A stretch of DNA of 33,062 nucleotides from Proteocatella sp051653405 (GTDB lineage: Bacteria > Bacillota > Clostridia > Peptostreptococcales > Filifactoraceae): assembly GCA_051653405.1 (NCBI GenBank), contig JBOFWC010000148.1, positions 1 through 33,062 on the forward strand. The letters are read 5' to 3'. A program made the translations under genes and the position numbers. The notes below the pieces were generated by a model that saw only the letters and a program-made list of their open reading frames with translations, did no database searches and was not told the DNA's origin. This document shows, in pieces, positions 16,928 through 25,654 of the stretch (position 1 is the stretch's first letter; every line of letters begins with the position of its first letter).

Positions 16928-18451
16928 ATGAAAGAGACAAAACGTATTCAGCTAAAGATGCAGGATATTTCAGTAGAATTTCCTGGAGTAAAAGCCCTTT
17001 CAAACGTAGACTTTGAAACGGAAAGCGGAACAATACATGCACTTATTGGAGCAAATGGAGCAGGAAAATCTACTCTTATGAAGGTACTTTCCGGAGTAAA
17101 CTCACATTATGATGGAAAGATATTTCTAGATGGAGTAGAAGAAGAAATTCGTTCTCCAAAAGCAGCAAAAAGCAAAGGCATAGAGATTGTTTACCAAGAA
17201 GTAGACACCGCATTAATACCATATTTAAGCGTTGCTGAAAATATTATGCTAAATAGCATAGTAAACAATATGGGAAAGAAACAGATAGTGGACTGGAAAG
17301 AAATACATAAAAGAGCAGAAGCTATACTGGAAAAACTGAATATAACTATAAATGTTAAGAAGCTGGTTAGTGAACTATCACTTGCACAAAAGCAGATGAT
17401 ACTAATCGCAAGAGCTGTGGTAGAGGAATGCAGATTCCTTATATTAGATGAGCCTACCGCGCCTCTAAGCAATACAGAGACCAAAGAGCTATTTAGAATA
17501 GTAAGAGATTTATCACAAAATGAGAATGTAGGGGTAATCTTTATATCGCACAGACTTCATGAATTATTTGAAATATGTGAAAGCATAACCATAATGAAAG
17601 ATGGTACTGTAGTAGCAAATAAGCCTATTGACAACAACCTTACTCCAAAGCAGGTAGTAGAGATGATGCTTGGACGTAAGTTCGATGATAGATTTGCCAA
17701 AAAAGAAGTAGAGATAGGAAATGTTCTGCTTGAAGTAAATGGCCTTACCGAAAAAGAAGGTGCTGTAAAAAATGTAAGTTTTAACGTAAAAAAAGGAGAG
17801 ATTGTAGGAGTGTCAGGCCTTGTAGGTGCTGGTAAAACAGAGCTTTGCAAAACCCTTTTTGGCGCAATGAAACAAAGCGGCGGAGAGATAAAACTTCATG
17901 GAAAGACACTTAAAGTTACAAATCCTCACAATGCAGTAAAACAAGGACTTGCCCTAGTTCCAGAAGAAAGACGAAAAGAAGGAATATTAGTAGAAGATCC
18001 AGTATATGCAAATATTTCTGCTACATCACTTAAAAAATATTGTAACAGATTTAGTTTTATAAACAAAAATGCAGAAAAAGAGTCTGCAAGAAATATAATT
18101 CAGGACTTAGGAATAAAAACTCCTTCAGAAAACCAGTTAGTTAAGCTTCTTTCAGGAGGAAATCAGCAGAAGGTAGCTGTAGGCAAGTGGCTTTCATCAG
18201 ATGCCGAAATATATATTTTTGATGAACCTACAAAAGGTGTAGACGTAGGTGCAAAGCAAGATATATTTGAGCTTATCGGAAGATTAGCAGAATTAGGCAA
18301 AGGCATAATATATGCATCCTGTGAATTCTCAGAAATTCTTGGAATAGCAGATAGAACTTATGTTATGTACGATGGAGAAATAGTTAAGGAACTAGAAGTT
18401 TCACAAACAAATGAGGAAGAACTACTTTATTATTCAACGGGAGGACGCTAA
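16928..18451 (+). CDS. Sugar ABC transporter ATP-binding protein (RbsA-like, two ABC domains)
   Basis: A 507-residue tandem ATPase. Domain 1 has Walker A GANGAGKST (41-49), a divergent signature LSLAQKQM (150-157) and Walker B LILDEPT (171-177). Domain 2 has the degenerate Walker A GLVGAGKT (297-304), typical of RbsA-type proteins, with signature LSGGNQQK (408-415) and FDEPT (431-435). I place the start at ATG 16928, because the open frame upstream to a TTG at 16886 would add 14 residues without family support; the ribosome site is weak (GGATG). It overlaps nothing upstream and is five bases from the permease gene. Confidence 0.9.
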   Translation: MKETKRIQLKMQDISVEFPGVKALSNVDFETESGTIHALIGANGAGKSTLMKVLSGVNSHYDGKIFLDGVEEEIRSPKAAKSKGIEIVYQEVDTALIPYLSVAENIMLNSIVNNMGKKQIVDWKEIHKRAEAILEKLNITINVKKLVSELSLAQKQMILIARAVVEECRFLILDEPTAPLSNTETKELFRIVRDLSQNENVGVIFISHRLHELFEICESITIMKDGTVVANKPIDNNLTPKQVVEMMLGRKFDDRFAKKEVEIGNVLLEVNGLTEKEGAVKNVSFNVKKGEIVGVSGLVGAGKTELCKTLFGAMKQSGGEIKLHGKTLKVTNPHNAVKQGLALVPEERRKEGILVEDPVYANISATSLKKYCNRFSFINKNAEKESARNIIQDLGIKTPSENQLVKLLSGGNQQKVAVGKWLSSDAEIYIFDEPTKGVDVGAKQDIFELIGRLAELGKGIIYASCEFSEILGIADRTYVMYDGEIVKELEVSQTNEEELLYYSTGGR

Positions 18452-18456
18452 TACTT

Positions 18457-19464
18457 ATGGAATCCACTATAAAGATTCAAAAAGCAGACGCTAAAGATAA
18501 GAAAAACTCAATAATAGACTTTTTAAGCAAATGGGGAACAGTAATAACAATAGTGTTTCTAGTAGCACTATTTGGAACACTTATGCCAAGTACATTCCTT
18601 ACAATGAGCAATATGACAACTATCCTAAGAGGGATATCTATAGTAACCGTAATTGCAATAGGAGTTACTATATCACTTACAGTAAATGGGTTTGACCTTT
18701 CAGTAGGCTCAACTGCAACTTTTGCAACATCGCTTGTAATGACAATGTTTGTATGGCATGGAATGTCAACTTTTGCAGGAATAGGAATCGCACTAGTAGT
18801 AGCGCTTTTAGTAGCTATAGTAAATGCATTCTTAATAGTAAAATTAAGAGTTCCAGATATGCTTGCAACGCTAGCTTCAATGTTCATATTCCAAGGAGTG
18901 GCTATGACATATGCAGGTGGAGGTTCGGTTTCTGAGAACATGGCAAGACTTGATGGCACAATAACTACAGGTAAAGTACCGGCACTTTTTGCCCAAATAG
19001 GACAGGCGCCATGGATAATAATAATAATGCTTATAATAGTAGCCGTAGTTCACATATTCCTTACTTATACAAAGCACGGAAGATATATGTATGCGGTTGG
19101 AGGAAATCTTGAAGCAGCAAGACTTTCAGGAATACCAGTAGATAAATATCGTGCATTTGCATACTTCCTTTCAACACTATTTGCATCAATGGGTGGTATC
19201 CTTATAGCGGCAAGAGTTGGATCTGCGCAGATAAATGCAGGTGCAGGCTACCTAATGCCAGCAGTTGCTGCTGCTTACATTGGATTCTCATTTGCAGGGG
19301 CAGGAAAAGCAAATGCAGTGGGAACCCTTATAGGAGCGCTTCTAGTAGGAATATTAGAAAACGGACTTGTTATGATGTCAGTTCCATACTACTCACTAGA
19401 TATAGTAAAGGGACTTGTACTGGCAATAGCACTTGCAAGTACTTACTTTAGAAAGAAAAATTAG
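18457..19464 (+). CDS. Sugar ABC transporter permease (RbsC-like)
   Basis: A 335-residue polytopic membrane protein with about nine or ten hydrophobic segments. It has the CUT2 permease hallmarks VNGFDLSVGSTATFA, TKHGRYMYAVGGNLEAARLSGIP (at about 205-227) and GAGYLMPAVAAAYIG. It begins five bases after the ATPase gene, so the two are almost certainly co-translated, and it forms the homodimeric channel of the importer. It is 44 bases upstream of the MtnK-type kinase with no terminator between, tying uptake to the catabolic genes. Confidence 0.9.
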   Translation: MESTIKIQKADAKDKKNSIIDFLSKWGTVITIVFLVALFGTLMPSTFLTMSNMTTILRGISIVTVIAIGVTISLTVNGFDLSVGSTATFATSLVMTMFVWHGMSTFAGIGIALVVALLVAIVNAFLIVKLRVPDMLATLASMFIFQGVAMTYAGGGSVSENMARLDGTITTGKVPALFAQIGQAPWIIIIMLIIVAVVHIFLTYTKHGRYMYAVGGNLEAARLSGIPVDKYRAFAYFLSTLFASMGGILIAARVGSAQINAGAGYLMPAVAAAYIGFSFAGAGKANAVGTLIGALLVGILENGLVMMSVPYYSLDIVKGLVLAIALASTYFRKKN

Positions 19465-19508
19465 CGTATAAATAACATAAAAAAGTTCACATAGAAAGGA
19501 ATACTATC

Positions 19509-20735
19509 ATGAGTAAATTTGAAACTTACTTTTTAATGAATGATCAAGATGTAAAAGAATATGTAAAAGAAAAATTAGATATATTTCCCAAAGATGCAGA
19601 TATTACTTCTAAGGAAATAGGCGATGGAAATCTTAACTATGTATTTAGAGTAAAAGATGAGAAGACTGGTAAATCAGTAATCGTAAAACAGGCGGGCGGA
19701 GAAGCTAGAATATCTTCAGATATAAAGCTTTCTACAGACAGAACTAGAATAGAAGCAGACATACTTAAGAAGCAGGGAGAACTAGCACCAGGACTAGTGC
19801 CAGAAGTATATCTATACGATGGAGTTATGTGTGCCTGTGCAATGGAAGACCTTCATAACTATACAATAATGAGAACGGCACTTATAAACCACGAAAAGTT
19901 CCCTCACTTTGCAGATCAGATATCTACATTCATGGTAAATACTCTATTAGGAACTACTGATATATGTTTAGATCATAAAGCGAAAAAAGAAGAAGTTAAA
20001 AACTATATAAATCCAGAACTTTGCGAGATATCAGAGGATCTTGTATACACAGAGCCATTCAATGATTTAGCAAAGCGAAACAATGTGTTTGAGCCAATGG
20101 CAGATTTTGTAAAAAAAGAGCTTTATGAAGATACGAAACTTCATTTAGAAGCTGCAAAATGCAAATTTGAGTTTATGAACAATGCTCAGTCACTTATACA
20201 TGGAGACCTTCACACAGGTTCAATCTTTATAAATGACGAATCTACAAAAGTATTTGACCCAGAGTTTGCATTCTATGGTCCAATGGGATATGACATAGGA
20301 AACGTAGTTGCAAATATGTTTTTTGCATGGAACAATGGAAAAGCTACAATTGAAGATGCAGCTAAAAACGAAGATTTTACTTCTTGGATAGAAGAATCTG
20401 TAGAAACTATGATAGATATGTTTATAACAAAATACCATGCATATTATGATGAGCATGTAGTGGATCATATGGCAAAAACTCCAGGCTTTAAAGAATGGTA
20501 TTTAGATACAATTCTTAGAGACACAGCCGCAGTAGCAGGTTTTGAGCTTGTAAGAAGAATAGTAGGTCTTGCAAATGTTAAGGATATAACTTCAATTGCA
20601 GATACAGATAAACGTATAGAAGCAGAGAAGATATGCATTATAACCGCTAAAGATTTCATATTAAATAGAGAAAATTTTAGAACAGGAAAAGATTTTGTAA
20701 ACGCACTAAAAAAAGCAGTGGCAGACGTAAAATAG
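19509..20735 (+). CDS. mtnK: S-methyl-5-thioribose kinase family protein
   Basis: A 408-residue kinase of the choline/aminoglycoside-kinase fold. Predicted to phosphorylate 5-methylthioribose, and probably 5-deoxyribose, at C1 with ATP. Visible motifs are the glycine loop IGDGNLNYVF (37-46), a lysine in VIVKQA (60), the catalytic loop HGDLHTGSI (231-239) and the metal-binding DPEFAFYGP (250-258), the last two being highly specific for MtnK. Length is normal. The ribosome site is AAAGGA. No encapsulation-type tail is seen, so it is likely cytosolic. The enzymes of the dioxygenase-type methionine salvage route are absent; an aldolase follows instead, so the sugar is probably catabolised rather than turned back into methionine. 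Confidence 0.92.
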   Translation: MSKFETYFLMNDQDVKEYVKEKLDIFPKDADITSKEIGDGNLNYVFRVKDEKTGKSVIVKQAGGEARISSDIKLSTDRTRIEADILKKQGELAPGLVPEVYLYDGVMCACAMEDLHNYTIMRTALINHEKFPHFADQISTFMVNTLLGTTDICLDHKAKKEEVKNYINPELCEISEDLVYTEPFNDLAKRNNVFEPMADFVKKELYEDTKLHLEAAKCKFEFMNNAQSLIHGDLHTGSIFINDESTKVFDPEFAFYGPMGYDIGNVVANMFFAWNNGKATIEDAAKNEDFTSWIEESVETMIDMFITKYHAYYDEHVVDHMAKTPGFKEWYLDTILRDTAAVAGFELVRRIVGLANVKDITSIADTDKRIEAEKICIITAKDFILNRENFRTGKDFVNALKKAVADVK

Positions 20736-20750
20736 GGAAAGGGAGATATT

Positions 20751-21842
20751 ATGGAGCAGAAAAATATACTAAACTATGAAACGGTAGCATTAAATGATGA
20801 AAAAAGTGAGCTAGTTATAATAAATCAGACTAGACTTCCTTATGAAATAGAAATATTAAACCTTAGCAAGCAAAAGCAAATATGGGATGCAATATACAGA
20901 CTAGAAGTAAGAGGCGCTCCAGCAATAGGTATTGCAGGCGCAATAGGAGTATACCTAGCTGCTAAGGAAATCGAAGCTAATGAATTTGATACATTCCTAA
21001 GCGAATTTAGAAAAGCAAAAGACTATCTTGATTCAGCAAGACCGACAGCAGTAAACCTATCTTGGGCGCTTAACAGAATGGAACAAGTAGTTTTAGACAA
21101 CAAAGATAAATCTATAGCAGAAATAAAAGCGCTTCTTCACAAAGAAGCCGTTACAATAAAAGAAGAAGATACATGGGTTTGTAAAACAATAGGAGAGTAT
21201 GGCCTTTCACTTGTTAAAAAAGGTGATGGACTGCTTACTCACTGTAATGCAGGTCAATTAGCAACTTCAAAATATGGAACTGCTACAGCGCCAATGTATT
21301 TAGGTGCAGAAAAAGGTTATGACTTTAGAATATTTGCAGATGAGACAAGACCGCTTCTTCAAGGAGCAAGATTAACAGCATTTGAACTTCATTCAGCAGG
21401 CCTTGATGTAACTCTTATCTGTGATAACATGGCTTCAAGTGTAATGAAAAAAGGCTGGATAAACGCAGTGTTTGTGGGCTGTGACAGAGTAGCGGCAAAT
21501 GGAGATACTGCAAATAAAATAGGAACATCAGGCGTAGCTATAATGGCTAAGCATTACGGGGTACCAATGTACATCTGTGCGCCGACATCTACAATAGATA
21601 TGAACTGCAAAACAGGCGCAGATATTCATATAGAAGAAAGACCAGCAGAAGAGATCACAGAGATGTGGTACAAAGAGAGAATGGCACCAGAGGGCGTTAA
21701 GACATTTAACCCATGCTTTGATGTTACAGATAATGAGTGCATAACTGCAATAATAACAGAATTTGGAATAGCGTACCCTCCATTTGAAGAGTCGTTAAAA
21801 GAAATATTCAAGAAAAAAGCAGACGCACAGGCAAACAAATAA
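20751..21842 (+). CDS. mtnA: S-methyl-5-thioribose-1-phosphate isomerase family protein
   Basis: A 363-residue aldose-1-phosphate to ketose-1-phosphate isomerase. It has RGAPAIG (54-60), the catalytic cysteine C165 in THCNAG and the catalytic aspartate D245 in GCDRVAANGD, with the family's ARLTAFEL and ICDNMAS segments. It lies 15 bases after the kinase gene with a GGGAG ribosome site. Product would be 5-methylthioribulose-1-phosphate or 5-deoxyribulose-1-phosphate, the substrate expected by the class II aldolase encoded next. The C-terminus is Lys/Ala-rich but not a clear encapsulation helix. The eIF2B-like relatives are excluded by the intact catalytic pair. Confidence 0.93.
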   Translation: MEQKNILNYETVALNDEKSELVIINQTRLPYEIEILNLSKQKQIWDAIYRLEVRGAPAIGIAGAIGVYLAAKEIEANEFDTFLSEFRKAKDYLDSARPTAVNLSWALNRMEQVVLDNKDKSIAEIKALLHKEAVTIKEEDTWVCKTIGEYGLSLVKKGDGLLTHCNAGQLATSKYGTATAPMYLGAEKGYDFRIFADETRPLLQGARLTAFELHSAGLDVTLICDNMASSVMKKGWINAVFVGCDRVAANGDTANKIGTSGVAIMAKHYGVPMYICAPTSTIDMNCKTGADIHIEERPAEEITEMWYKERMAPEGVKTFNPCFDVTDNECITAIITEFGIAYPPFEESLKEIFKKKADAQANK

Positions 21843-21877
21843 TTTAGAAAATACTCCCAAGAGGAGGGGATAAATCG

Positions 21878-22744
21878 ATGACAGGATATAATAAATTCAG
21901 ATATTTATCAGATTATGAAGCAAAGAGAACGATAATTGAAGTTGGAAAGCGTATGTATGACAAAGGCTTTGTAGCTTCAAACGATGGAAATATAAGCTGT
22001 AAGGTGGGCCCAAACACAATATGGACCACACCTACAGGAGTATCTAAAGGGTTTATGACCCCAGATATGCTAGTAAAGATGAATTTTGATGGCAAGGTGC
22101 TAATGGGTAAAATGAAGCCTTCTTCAGAAGTTAAGATGCATATCAGAGTATACAAGGAAAATCCCGATGTGATGGCAGTTACCCATGCACATCCTCCAGT
22201 AGCAACTTCATTTGCAATTGCAGGGATAAGCCTTGATAGAGCAATACTACCAGAAGCGGTTGTAAACTTAGGTTCAGTACCTATAGCCCACTATGCAACT
22301 CCCGGAACTCAAGATGTACCAGATTCAATAGCACCGTATTGCAATACACATAATGCAGTACTTTTAGCTAATCATGGGGCGCTTTCATGGGGAAAAGATC
22401 TTTTAGAAGCATACCACAGATTAGAATCGCTAGAATATTATGCGACTGTGCTTATGTATACAGGAAGAATTATAGGAAGAGCTAACGAACTTAGCTGCAA
22501 CCAAGTAGAAGAGCTAATAACTATAAGAGAAAAGCTTGGAATAACTTCAGGAGGAACCCCTCCATGTGCAGTTTCAGCGACTAATACCTCAGATGTAGTA
22601 AGAACAGAAAAACCACTTACTTCAAGTTATGCAGCTTCAAGTGGATGTTCAGTATCAATTAAACCAGAACAAGAAAAGTCAGATATGATAAAAGAGCTTA
22701 CTGAAAAGATAACTAAACAAGTATTAGAAAGTCTAAAGAGGTAG
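21878..22744 (+). CDS. Class II (FucA-like) aldolase with C-terminal encapsulation peptide
   Basis: A 288-residue protein. Residues 1-220 are a zinc class II aldolase/adducin domain with GNIS (37-40), candidate catalytic E84, zinc ligands H104 and H106 in THAHPP, and H166 in ANHGA. FucA-type enzymes are usually about 215 residues. The extra 70 here are a Ser/Thr/Pro-rich linker (about 222-265) and an amphipathic helix (268-288, beginning SDMIKELTEK), the layout of a microcompartment targeting tail. Predicted to split 5-deoxyribulose-1-phosphate or its methylthio analogue into dihydroxyacetone phosphate and an aldehyde. This is the Ald2/DrdB-type step of the DHAP shunt, here probably inside the shell. 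AGGAGGGG precedes ATG. Confidence 0.88.
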   Translation: MTGYNKFRYLSDYEAKRTIIEVGKRMYDKGFVASNDGNISCKVGPNTIWTTPTGVSKGFMTPDMLVKMNFDGKVLMGKMKPSSEVKMHIRVYKENPDVMAVTHAHPPVATSFAIAGISLDRAILPEAVVNLGSVPIAHYATPGTQDVPDSIAPYCNTHNAVLLANHGALSWGKDLLEAYHRLESLEYYATVLMYTGRIIGRANELSCNQVEELITIREKLGITSGGTPPCAVSATNTSDVVRTEKPLTSSYAASSGCSVSIKPEQEKSDMIKELTEKITKQVLESLKR

Positions 22745-22748
22745 TCAG

Positions 22749-24248
22749 ATGGATATAGGACAAAAAGATATAGAGCTTATAGTACAGCAGGTACTAAAAA
22801 ATGTTATGGCAGGAGAAAAGGTGAAGACTTATGTACCAGGGATGCCGCTTGAAGAATACAAACCACAGGCGACATACAGTGCATACTCACCAGCAAAAAC
22901 TTCAGTGAACAGCGAGTTTGGCGTATTTGAAAGTATGTCAGATGCTGTAGAAGCCGCATATGAAGCTCAAAGAATATATAGAACAAAATTTCAGCTTAGA
23001 GATAGAGAAGCACTTATTGAAAACATAAGAAAAGTTTGCAGAGCGCAGGCACAGACTCTTGCTAAAATGGCAGTTGAAGAAACAGGCCTTGGAAGATACG
23101 AAGATAAAATTCAAAAAAATCTTCTAGTTATAGACAAGACTCCAGGCACAGAATGTCTAACAACTGCAGCGATGTCAGGAGATGATGGGCTTACAATAGT
23201 GGAGCATGCTCCATTTGGCGTAATAGGGGCAATAACTCCAGTTACAAACCCTACTGAAACCATAATAAACAATGTGATTTCAATGCTTGCAGGTGGAAAT
23301 ACCGTAGTATTCAACGTGCATCCAAGTGCTAAGAACTGCTGCAACTTTGTAGTTCAGCTTATAAACAAGGCGATAATAGAAGCAGGTGGCCCAGCTAACC
23401 TAGCAACTATGGTTAAAAACCCTACATTAGAGACAGTATCAGAGCTTAGCGGCAATGAGAAGATAAGACTTATGGTAGGTACAGGCGGAATGCCAATGGT
23501 AAAATCGCTTCTAAGATCAGGCAAAAAAGTAGTAGGGGCAGGGGCAGGAAATCCACCAGTTATAGTGGATGAAACGGCAGATGCAAAAAGAGCAGCCAAA
23601 GAAATATTTAAAGGCGCTTCTTTTGACAACAACCTACTGTGTCTAGCTGAAAAAGAAGTATTTGCAGTAGAAAGCATAGCGACAGACCTAATATACAATA
23701 TGATTCAAGAGGGTGCATTCTTACTTAATGATGCTCAAGTAGATCAAATAATGAAATTGGTACTGACATATGATGAGACTCCAAATGGAAGAGAATACCA
23801 TACAAGCAAGAATTGGGTAGGAAAAGATGCAGGCAAAATGCTTGAAGCTATAGGCATCCATGGAAAATCAGACTGTAGATTACTTATATGTGAGGTAGCT
23901 CACAACCATCCATTTGTACTTTTAGAGCAGCTTATGCCAGTGCTTCCAATCGTAAAATGTAAAGATTTAGATGAAGCGATAAAATATGCAATGATTGCAG
24001 AGCATGGAAATAGACACACCGCTTCTATGTTCTCTCAAAATATAAACAACCTTACACGTTTTGCAAGAGAAGTAGAGACTACGATATTTGTAAAAAATGC
24101 GGCTACGCTAGCAGGGGTGGGCTTCTTTGGAGAAGGTCACACTACGATGACAATCGCAGGCCCTACAGGAGAAGGTATAACAAATGCAGTGTCATTTACA
24201 AGACAGAGAAGATGCGCACTTAGTGAAGGCGGATTTAGAATAATATAG
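22749..24248 (+). CDS. CoA-acylating aldehyde dehydrogenase (PduP/EutE-like) with N-terminal encapsulation peptide
   Basis: A 499-residue enzyme predicted to oxidise the aldolase's aldehyde product with NAD and CoA to acyl-CoA. Residues 3-21 form an amphipathic helix (IELIVQQVLKNVM), followed by a flexible linker to about residue 55, as in PduP. The catalytic domain shows TPVTNPTET (163-171), GAGAGNPPVIVD (263-274) and the catalytic cysteine C298 in DNNLLCLAEK. It starts four bases after the aldolase stop, so translational coupling is likely. No cobalamin or glycyl-radical signature enzyme is encoded nearby, so its aldehyde must come from the aldolase. Confidence 0.93.
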   Translation: MDIGQKDIELIVQQVLKNVMAGEKVKTYVPGMPLEEYKPQATYSAYSPAKTSVNSEFGVFESMSDAVEAAYEAQRIYRTKFQLRDREALIENIRKVCRAQAQTLAKMAVEETGLGRYEDKIQKNLLVIDKTPGTECLTTAAMSGDDGLTIVEHAPFGVIGAITPVTNPTETIINNVISMLAGGNTVVFNVHPSAKNCCNFVVQLINKAIIEAGGPANLATMVKNPTLETVSELSGNEKIRLMVGTGGMPMVKSLLRSGKKVVGAGAGNPPVIVDETADAKRAAKEIFKGASFDNNLLCLAEKEVFAVESIATDLIYNMIQEGAFLLNDAQVDQIMKLVLTYDETPNGREYHTSKNWVGKDAGKMLEAIGIHGKSDCRLLICEVAHNHPFVLLEQLMPVLPIVKCKDLDEAIKYAMIAEHGNRHTASMFSQNINNLTRFAREVETTIFVKNAATLAGVGFFGEGHTTMTIAGPTGEGITNAVSFTRQRRCALSEGGFRII

Positions 24249-24305
24249 ATACAATAAAGATTAATAAAAGAAGCATTGCTTCTAGTGAAAAGAGTAGGTA
24301 AAAAT

Positions 24306-24626
24306 ATGGCAATAGGATTTTTAGAAGTTGCGGGATATGGAGCAGCCTTATACGCTATGGACAAGGCTTGCAAGGCTACAGATATAAAGATTCTTGGCAT
24401 TGATACCATCAATCCCAAGGACACAAGTGCCAATATACCCCTGACAGTACAGGTTAAATTTGAAGGAAGCGTTTCAGAGGTTAAGATAGCCACCGAAATT
24501 GCAGGCGAGGCCGCTCTTAGATTTAATGATGAAAAAGAAATTATAACAAGCGTTATAGACAATCCGTATGAGGGCACGAGTGAGCTTGGAGTAATTTCAA
24601 AGGTAAAGATAAATAAGGAAAGATAA
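24306..24626 (+). CDS. BMC-H shell protein 1 (divergent)
   Basis: A 106-residue single-domain shell protein (Pfam BMC type), with GFLEVAGYGAALYAMDKACK replacing the usual GMIETRGLTAAIEAADAM. In place of the compact pore loop it has an insert, INPKDTSANIPLTVQ, so its pore should differ from the PduA-like paralogues. I choose ATG 24306 because conserved sequence begins there and GAGTAGGT stands just upstream; an in-frame TTG at 24276 would add ten unconserved residues. It opens the shell gene block, 57 bases after the aldehyde dehydrogenase. Confidence 0.85.
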   Translation: MAIGFLEVAGYGAALYAMDKACKATDIKILGIDTINPKDTSANIPLTVQVKFEGSVSEVKIATEIAGEAALRFNDEKEIITSVIDNPYEGTSELGVISKVKINKER

Positions 24627-24637
24627 TGGAGGTATTT

Positions 24638-24910
24638 ATGTCAGCGATAGGAATGATTGAAACAAGAGGACTTACAGCATCAATAGAAGCTGCAGATGCA
24701 ATGCTTAAGGCAGCGGGAGTAGAGCTTGTAGGCACAGAAAAAATAGGCTCAGGGCTAGTCACTGTAATTGTAAAAGGGGAAGTTGGAGCGGTTAAAGCAG
24801 CAACAGAGGCAGGTGCAGAAGCAGCATCAAGACTTGGAGAACTTGTATGTGTGCATGTGATTGCTAGACCTCACAATGACACAGCGAATATACTTCCAGG
24901 AACTAAGTAG
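24638..24910 (+). CDS. BMC-H shell protein 2 (PduA/EutM-like)
   Basis: A 90-residue hexameric shell protein very close to PduA/EutM: AIGMIETRGLTASIEAADAM, the pore motif KIGSG, and VIARPH near the end. The start is fixed at ATG 24638 by the ribosome site GGAGG at 24628-24632; an upstream in-frame ATG at 24626 would place that site inside the coding region. By hand count it shares 72 of 89 aligned residues with the shell protein at 25368. It forms the facets of the compartment and probably conducts metabolites through the central pore. Confidence 0.95.
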   Translation: MSAIGMIETRGLTASIEAADAMLKAAGVELVGTEKIGSGLVTVIVKGEVGAVKAATEAGAEAASRLGELVCVHVIARPHNDTANILPGTK

Positions 24911-24918
24911 AGAATATC

Positions 24919-25368
24919 ATGAAAAACTTTAATGCGATAGGTGTAGTAGAGATAACTTTTTTCACAAATGCACTCATAGTGCTTGATGAAATGCTGAAAG
25001 CATCAGAAGTACACCTAGTAGCTTGTGAAAAGAAGCTAGGCGGAAGAATGGTAACTATAATCGTAGGCGGAAATACCTCTTCGGTAAATGCGGCCATAGA
25101 AACTGCACTAGACACAGGAGAACGAGTAGGAGAAAAGAATATAAAAGTAGCGGTAAGTATTCCAAATCCTCATCCTGAAATAAGAAAACTTCTAAACCTC
25201 ATAAAACAAGATACCCCAAAAGAAACGGCAGTTACAGTTAATACTGAAACTGAAGTGATTGAAACTGAAAACGCTGGAGCTCAGACTCAAGGAGCTGAAA
25301 CTACAGACAAAATTGAAACTGAACAAAAAACAGAAACTATAAAACCAAAAACTAGGAGGAAAAAATAA
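24919..25368 (+). CDS. BMC-H shell protein 3 with charged C-terminal tail
   Basis: A 149-residue protein. Residues 4-92 form a BMC domain of the PduT/PduK-like subtype, with pore motif KLGGR instead of KIGSG. Residues 97-149 are a low-complexity tail: Thr/Glu-rich (many ETE and TET units) and then a basic end, KPKTRRKK. PduK and EutK also carry C-terminal extensions, but this one has no cysteines and so no PduK-type iron-sulfur site. The tail probably faces one side of the shell and may recruit cargo or nucleic acid (inference). Its ribosome site is weak, and it is nested between two near-identical BMC-H genes, overlapping the next by one base. Confidence 0.9.
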   Translation: MKNFNAIGVVEITFFTNALIVLDEMLKASEVHLVACEKKLGGRMVTIIVGGNTSSVNAAIETALDTGERVGEKNIKVAVSIPNPHPEIRKLLNLIKQDTPKETAVTVNTETEVIETENAGAQTQGAETTDKIETEQKTETIKPKTRRKK

Positions 25369-25640
25369 TGAAAGCAGTAGGAATGATCGAAACAAGAGGA
25401 CTAGTAGCATCAATAGAAGCAGCAGATGCAATGCTTAAATCAGCAGAGGTAGAATTAGTAGGTACAGAGAAAATAGGTTCAGGCCTTGTTACAGTAATCG
25501 TACAAGGAGATGTAGGAGCAGTTAAAGCGGCAACAGAAAGTGGAGCAGAAGCAGCATCAAGACTTGGAGAAGTAGTTTCAGTACACGTAATCCCAAGACC
25601 ACACTCAGATATAAGTGCAATTCTTCCATGTATTAAGTAA
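25368..25640 (+). CDS. BMC-H shell protein 4 (PduA/EutM-like, likely the major shell protein)
   Basis: A 90-residue PduA/EutM-type shell protein (AVGMIETRGLVASIEAADAM, pore KIGSG, VIPRPH). It has the best ribosome site of the shell genes (AGGAGG) and its ATG overlaps the preceding TAA. A strong hairpin follows the gene, which may raise its mRNA level. About 80% identical to shell protein 2, indicating a tandem duplication later interrupted by, or built around, the tailed shell protein 3. Confidence 0.95.
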   Translation: MKAVGMIETRGLVASIEAADAMLKSAEVELVGTEKIGSGLVTVIVQGDVGAVKAATESGAEAASRLGEVVSVHVIPRPHSDISAILPCIK

Positions 25641-25654
25641 GGCTAAAATATTTA

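Noticed and set aside
18477..18959. Long reverse-strand open frame opposite the permease gene
   Set aside because: It is a shadow of the strongly supported permease, with no ribosome site or recognisable domain.
19509..21842. Classical methionine salvage pathway
   Set aside because: Only the kinase and isomerase are present. No dehydratase, enolase/phosphatase, dioxygenase or transaminase follows; an aldolase and a microcompartment do.
24276..24305. Upstream TTG start for BMC-H 1
   Set aside because: It adds ten unconserved residues, and the BMC domain begins at ATG 24306 with a purine-rich site just before.
24626..24637. Upstream ATG start for BMC-H 2
   Set aside because: The GGAGG ribosome site lies inside this extension, so ATG 24638 is the real start.
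24919..25368. BMC-H 3 as an iron-sulfur PduK homologue
   Set aside because: The tail has no cysteine.
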